The notes beneath the pieces were generated by a model. That model was not told where the DNA came from. It worked only from the letters and a program-made list of their open reading frames with translations, and searched no databases. The translations under genes and the position numbers were made by a program. A stretch of 64,000 bases of DNA from JACMLD01 sp044227095 (GTDB taxonomy: Bacteria > Bacteroidota > Bacteroidia > Chitinophagales > Chitinophagaceae). Below are positions 60,243 through 64,000 of the stretch, one piece after another (position 1 is the first letter of the stretch; every line of letters starts with the position of its first letter). The stretch lies in assembly GCA_044227095.1 (NCBI GenBank), contig JBGAFV010000001.1, positions 2,232,001 to 2,296,000 on the forward strand, given 5' to 3'.

Positions 60243-61355
60243 ATGAAATACCGGGTAAAAATTCTTTTTGCTGCTTTTTTCTTTATAACAGGTGCCGGCC
60301 TTTACGCACAAACAACAAAGCCTCTCACAAATACAAAACGTTATCTCTATGTAGCTGTGCCAGGTATCCGGGATTATCTTGGTTATGGCGGCCATGGCAT
60401 TCTTGTTTTTGATATTGATAACGGGCACAAGTTTGTAAAACGCATCCAGGTAAAAGGCCTTCACCCAAACGGAAAACCTTCTAATGTAAAAGGTGTTGCA
60501 GTAAGCATACCGCTCAATAGTATTTATGTAAGCACACTGGAATCTTTGCAGCGTATAGATCTTGCTACAGATAAAATTGTTTGGGAAAAGCAAATTGATA
60601 AAGGCTGCGACAGGATGTCTATTTCTCCGGATGGCCTTACTATGTACCTGCCTGCATTGGAAAAGGATATTTGGAATGTGGTTGATTGTAAAACCGGTGA
60701 TGTAATAACAAAGATTGATGGCTTTAAAAGATCGCACAATACATTGTACGGCCCTTCGGGCAATCTTGTTTACCTTGATGATATAGGCAGCAACTGGTTA
60801 TCCGTTGCAGACACTAAAACTAATTCCATTGTTAAAAGAATCGGCCCGTTTGAAAATAACATAAGGCCGTTTACCATTAATGCTAAGGAAACAATGGTGT
60901 ATGTAACTGTAGACAGTTTGCTGGGTTTTGAAACTGGCGATTTAAAAACAGGCAATAAAATGGCGCATGTGGTTGTTGAAGGCTGGGAGAAAGGCCCGGT
61001 AAGAAGACATGGCAATCCAAGTCATGGTATTGGCCTTACGCCAGATGAAAAAGAAATATGGCTTTGCGATGGACATAATATGCGGCTTCATGTATTTAAT
61101 GCAACTGCACCTTATCAGCAACTTACCACTATTCCATTGCAGGATATGCCGGGCTGGATAACTTTTACCATAGATGGTAAGTATGCTTATCCTTCCAGTG
61201 GGGAAGTAATAGAAGTAAAGACCCGCAAAATATTAACTACACTAAAAGATGAATTTAATAACAGCGCAGCCAGTGAGAAAATGCTGGAGCTGGATTTTAT
61301 TGGCAATAAATTAATAAAAGCCGGAGATCAATTTGGTATTGGCAGAAAGAAATAA
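60243..61355 (+). CDS. Secreted YncE-like beta-propeller protein
   Basis: From the ATG at 60243 this is a 370-residue protein with a signal peptide (1-23, ending GLYAQ) and about seven propeller blades. Blades are visible as TKRYLYVAVPGIRDYLG..., NSIYVSTLESLQRIDLATDK, and GLTPDEKEIWLCDGHNMRLHVFN. A TTG at 60231 starts the open frame four codons earlier but overlaps a promoter-like TGTCTTTG at 60232-60239, so the ATG is preferred. It belongs to the same broad superfamily as 14100-15110, without close similarity. The function is unknown. It ends 2 bases before the convergent cyclase gene. Confidence 0.85.
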   Translation: MKYRVKILFAAFFFITGAGLYAQTTKPLTNTKRYLYVAVPGIRDYLGYGGHGILVFDIDNGHKFVKRIQVKGLHPNGKPSNVKGVAVSIPLNSIYVSTLESLQRIDLATDKIVWEKQIDKGCDRMSISPDGLTMYLPALEKDIWNVVDCKTGDVITKIDGFKRSHNTLYGPSGNLVYLDDIGSNWLSVADTKTNSIVKRIGPFENNIRPFTINAKETMVYVTVDSLLGFETGDLKTGNKMAHVVVEGWEKGPVRRHGNPSHGIGLTPDEKEIWLCDGHNMRLHVFNATAPYQQLTTIPLQDMPGWITFTIDGKYAYPSSGEVIEVKTRKILTTLKDEFNNSAASEKMLELDFIGNKLIKAGDQFGIGRKK

Positions 61356-61357
61356 AT

Positions 61358-62452
61358 TCAGGAAACTTCAATTGTAAACAAAGCAATTTTTTCTTCTCTT
61401 CCACGAAGTTCTGTTTCTCCCAAAGGTTTAATCGTAAATTTATGTTTAGCGGGCAATTGCCCAATTAGCTGACCAGATAAGAGTATGTCAACATTATAAG
61501 CATTGCAAAGCGATTGTATTCTTGCTGTTGTGTTCAATACATCTCCGGTAAAAATAATTTCCTTTTTTATAACGCCTATCTCGCCTGTAGTAACATTGCC
61601 AAGATGAAAACCTGCTTTGAATACAGGAAGCAGGCCAAATTGTTCTTTGTATTTTTTCTCCTGTCTTTTGATGGAAGTTTTCATGGCTAAAAAACATTTA
61701 ATGCAGTTGTTGTTATGCAAACCATTTTTTAGTTTCCACGATACCACAACTTCGTCTCCCACATACTGATAAATTTCTCCTGCGTATTTAACGATGGGAT
61801 AAGATAAATCAGCATAATACTGTTTCAGCATTTTAAAATAAGCAACATGGCCCATGCTTTCTGCAATAGTGGTAGATCCTTTCATGTCTAAAAACATAAA
61901 AATTCTTTCTTCTGCTTTTGGCGTATGGTATTTGCCTGTAAAAAAATTATTTACAACACCCTGCCCCAGGTGTTCGCTTACTTCATTATAAAAAAGGGAA
62001 ACGCCTATTATTGATGCAATGTAAAGCACCACACTCCAGAAGGCATAGTTGAAGAAAAATGCACTAAAATAATTCCATACTGTTTCATCAAAAATGCCTT
62101 TTTTAATTTCAACTGCATTGTAAACAATGGTAATGATGGAAAGAAAAAGAATGATTACAGAAAGATAGAATACTGTTTTAAAAACAATTTTTTTGATAAA
62201 GCTTTTTTGGCTGAACATTTTATTGAGGTACAATACTTCTGCGGAACCCAGCAGCAATCCTAATATAAAAGCAATAATAGGTGTTGTAAAAACAGTCTTA
62301 GTAAAATTATATGGATTTCCGGTAGAAGGGTATTTTGTAAGATGACCGAGCAAACCTCTTTCTAGCAATGAATAAACTATGCTGAAAAAAAACCAGAATA
62401 CGGCAAAAGGAATAATGCGGTAAATATTTCTTTTGGAAGAGGGGGGTAGCAT
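61358..62452 (-). CDS. Membrane-bound class III nucleotidyl cyclase
   Basis: This 364-residue protein has four membrane helices (about 11-30, 56-78, 90-112, 130-152) and a C-terminal class III cyclase domain (about 182-355). The two metal aspartates are Asp189 in FMFLDMKGST and Asp233 in YVGDEVVV. The transition-state Asn and Arg lie in DVLNTTARIQ. The purine-selecting Lys is Gln (Tyr-Gln-Tyr-Val-Gly) and the second selector is Ile, so the product (cAMP, cGMP or another cyclic nucleotide) cannot be assigned. It lacks PAS, GAF or response-regulator domains; the signal is probably sensed by the membrane part. Confidence 0.88.
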   Translation of the reverse strand: MLPPSSKRNIYRIIPFAVFWFFFSIVYSLLERGLLGHLTKYPSTGNPYNFTKTVFTTPIIAFILGLLLGSAEVLYLNKMFSQKSFIKKIVFKTVFYLSVIILFLSIITIVYNAVEIKKGIFDETVWNYFSAFFFNYAFWSVVLYIASIIGVSLFYNEVSEHLGQGVVNNFFTGKYHTPKAEERIFMFLDMKGSTTIAESMGHVAYFKMLKQYYADLSYPIVKYAGEIYQYVGDEVVVSWKLKNGLHNNNCIKCFLAMKTSIKRQEKKYKEQFGLLPVFKAGFHLGNVTTGEIGVIKKEIIFTGDVLNTTARIQSLCNAYNVDILLSGQLIGQLPAKHKFTIKPLGETELRGREEKIALFTIEVS

Positions 62453-62563
62453 GAAGAGGATTTTTGCAGAAGATAATGATATTTAAGAAATTTTATTCCT
62501 GGCTGTTAAATAAAACTTTTTTGCTTTTTATGCAGAGGTATTGCAGCGCCGTATCTTTAAGCC

Positions 62564-63661
62564 ATGAAAATTGCTGAAATAATTTCTTACCTGGAAAGCA
62601 TTGCCCACCCTTCTTTGCAGGAGGATTATGACAATGCCGGTCTTATTACCGGCGATAAAAATTGGGCATGTAGCGGTGCTATCATCAGCCTCGATGCTAC
62701 AGAAGCCGTGGTGCAGGAAGCGATAGATAAAAAGTGTAACCTGGTAATTGCGCATCACCCCATTGTGTTCCGCGGATTGAAAAAAATTAACGGAAAGAAT
62801 TATATAGAGCGAACTGTTATAAAGGCCATCAAAAATGATATTGCCATTTATGCCATACATACAAACCTCGACAATGTGCAGCAAGGCGTAAACGGTATGA
62901 TTGCAGAAAAACTGGGTTTAATTAATTGTAAGGTACTTGCACCTAAAGCTGCAATGCTAAGTAAGCTGCATGTTTTTGTGCCACAGGCACATGCTGAACA
63001 AGTACGCAATGCTATGTTTGAAGCAGGCGCGGGGCATATTGGCAATTACAGTGAGTGTAGTTTTAATACCAGTGGTACAGGAACTTTTAAAGCAGAGAAT
63101 GGCACAAACCCTTTTGTGGGTGAGATTGGAAAACAGCAGCACGAGGATGAAATTAAAATTGAAACTATTTTCCCGGTATGGTTGCAGGCAAAATTGATTA
63201 ACGCCGTTAAAGCTGTTCATCCATATGAAGAAGTGGCTTATGATGTGCTGCCACTGGGCAATACTTTTGAACAAATAGGGTCAGGAATTGTTGGTGAATT
63301 AGTAGGATCAATGGAAGAGAACGATTTTCTGCAGCAGCTTAAAAAAGTTTTTATGGTTCCGGTGGTGAGGCATACCGCCAAAACCAATAAGCCTGTAAAG
63401 AAAGTAGCAGTTTGTGGTGGCGCAGGTAGTTTCCTCATTTCCAGCGCAATAGGAGCAGGGGCAGATTTTTTTATAACCGCCGACGTAAAGTATCATGAAT
63501 TTTTTGACGCTAATGACAGGCTTGTAATAGCAGATATAGGGCATTACGAAAGCGAACAGTTTACGATAGCGCTTTTAGCGGGTTTTTTGCAGGAAAAATT
63601 CCCTACCTTTGCTGCCCTCAAAACAGAGGTAAAAACCAACCCGGTGCATTATTTTCTGTGA
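62564..63661 (+). CDS. Nif3-like dinuclear metal-binding protein
   Basis: This 365-residue cytoplasmic protein belongs to the NIF3/YbgI/YqfO family. The metal-binding motifs are DYDNAGLITGD, the His pair in AHHPIVFRGLK, and the C-terminal ADIGHYESEQF. A PII-like insert (about residues 130-230) is typical of the longer, YqfO-type members. It is expected to form a toroidal hexamer; the enzymatic function is debated in the literature. TATCTTTA at 62552-62559, 4 bases before the ATG, is a partial -7 element. A zinc-ribbon protein gene follows 136 bases downstream, a neighbourhood that is common in Bacteroidota. Confidence 0.93.
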   Translation: MKIAEIISYLESIAHPSLQEDYDNAGLITGDKNWACSGAIISLDATEAVVQEAIDKKCNLVIAHHPIVFRGLKKINGKNYIERTVIKAIKNDIAIYAIHTNLDNVQQGVNGMIAEKLGLINCKVLAPKAAMLSKLHVFVPQAHAEQVRNAMFEAGAGHIGNYSECSFNTSGTGTFKAENGTNPFVGEIGKQQHEDEIKIETIFPVWLQAKLINAVKAVHPYEEVAYDVLPLGNTFEQIGSGIVGELVGSMEENDFLQQLKKVFMVPVVRHTAKTNKPVKKVAVCGGAGSFLISSAIGAGADFFITADVKYHEFFDANDRLVIADIGHYESEQFTIALLAGFLQEKFPTFAALKTEVKTNPVHYFL

Positions 63662-63730
63662 TGAGAAATGTGGGAGAACTGGCTGCATTTTATGTCTATT
63701 GATGATAAAAGATAAAGAGATGAACGGACT

Positions 63731-63767
63731 GTGACACAACGATGCTGCCTGAAGAACAAATGCTGGT
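63731..63767 (-). repeat. CATCGTTGTGTCAC repeat copy
   Basis: Read on the minus strand this is ACCAGCATTTGTTCTTCAGG followed by CAGCATCGTTGTGTCAC, nearly identical to the left two-thirds of 28065-28113. The right part (ACTCACTTGT) is not conserved here. It lies in the 136-base gap between the Nif3-like and zinc-ribbon genes. Confidence 0.6.
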
Positions 63768-63797
63768 ATCTAAAAACTCAAAAACACACACTACAAT

Positions 63798-64000
63798 ATG
63801 GCAACAGTAAAAGATTTTTCGGTTGAAGAAAAACTCACCTCACTGGTTACCCTTCAGAAAATTGAAAGCAAGCTGGATGAAATTCAGATTCTGAAAGGAG
63901 AATTACCAATGGAAGTAAGCGACCTTGAAGATGAGATTACAGGATTGCATTCTCGCCAAACCCGCGTAGAAGAAGAGATTAACGGCATTAACGAATTTAT
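63798..64000 (+). CDS. Coiled-coil protein with C4 zinc ribbon (5' part)
   Basis: The first 67 codons are visible: MATVKDFSVEEKLTSLVTLQ, then charged heptad-like helices (KIESKLDEIQILKG, EVSDLEDEITGLHSR, VEEEINGINEF). This matches the N-terminal coiled coil of the zinc-ribbon proteins that follow Nif3-like genes in Bacteroidota. The zinc ribbon would be at the C-terminus, outside the window. The function is unknown; it is cytoplasmic by lack of a signal peptide. Confidence 0.8.
   Translation, partial: MATVKDFSVEEKLTSLVTLQKIESKLDEIQILKGELPMEVSDLEDEITGLHSRQTRVEEEINGINEF

Overview
The window reads as a chromosomal segment of a Bacteroidota bacterium, most likely a member of the Chitinophagaceae or a close relative. 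Four signals point there. Type IX secretion (T9SS) sorting domains of types A and B occur beside a PorP/SprF-like outer-membrane protein. Upstream sites match the Bacteroidota -7 promoter element TAnnTTTG. Many signal peptides end in Ala-Gln, and lipoproteins carry a Ser-Cys-Lys lipobox. The DNA is AT-rich. I see no tRNA, rRNA, CRISPR array, transposase or prophage gene. The content is chromosomal housekeeping mixed with envelope, secretion and signalling genes.

Layout. 1-7203: end of atpG, scpB with a long acidic tail, lysA, a membrane-anchored papain-like protease, a DUF4442 hotdog protein and a beta-CASP ribonuclease-like enzyme. 7207-7556: a tandem 175-bp duplication. 7569-10891: a phosphorelay with an Hpt protein and a LytTR regulator facing a hybrid histidine kinase. 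11009-13355: a GH43 glycosidase and a lipoprotein. 13646-23754 (minus strand): an envelope-response block of regulator, kinase, PAP2 phosphatase, PepSY-like protein, three-part RND efflux pump, beta-propeller protein and EamA half-transporter. 23898-28026: a Cys-motif orphan, sulfatase, SGNH hydrolase and esterase. 28291-38074: FAD oxidase, barrel protein, two LOG proteins, sodium:solute symporter, O-methyltransferase, GH73-LysM protein, hpt and a vWA protein.

38233-43445: a DprE1-like oxidase, grpE-dnaJ, an RlmI-like methyltransferase and a tiny T9SS type A protein. 43576-54562: peroxiredoxin, then a PorP/SprF-like gene downstream of two giant PKD-repeat proteins with type B sorting domains. 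55129-64000: lipoprotein, M32 carboxypeptidase, an MG2/TonB-plug protein without a barrel, GNAT, a second beta-propeller, a membrane nucleotidyl cyclase, a Nif3-like protein and the start of a zinc-ribbon coiled-coil protein.

The gene blocks that most clearly work together are the T9SS adhesin/PorP block, the two signalling blocks and grpE-dnaJ. The least expected feature of the DNA itself is in the gaps between genes. At least five families of degenerate short repeats recur there, several as imperfect palindromes. One family has a copy split by a GC-rich insert. All functions are inferred from sequence reading only; no database search was run.
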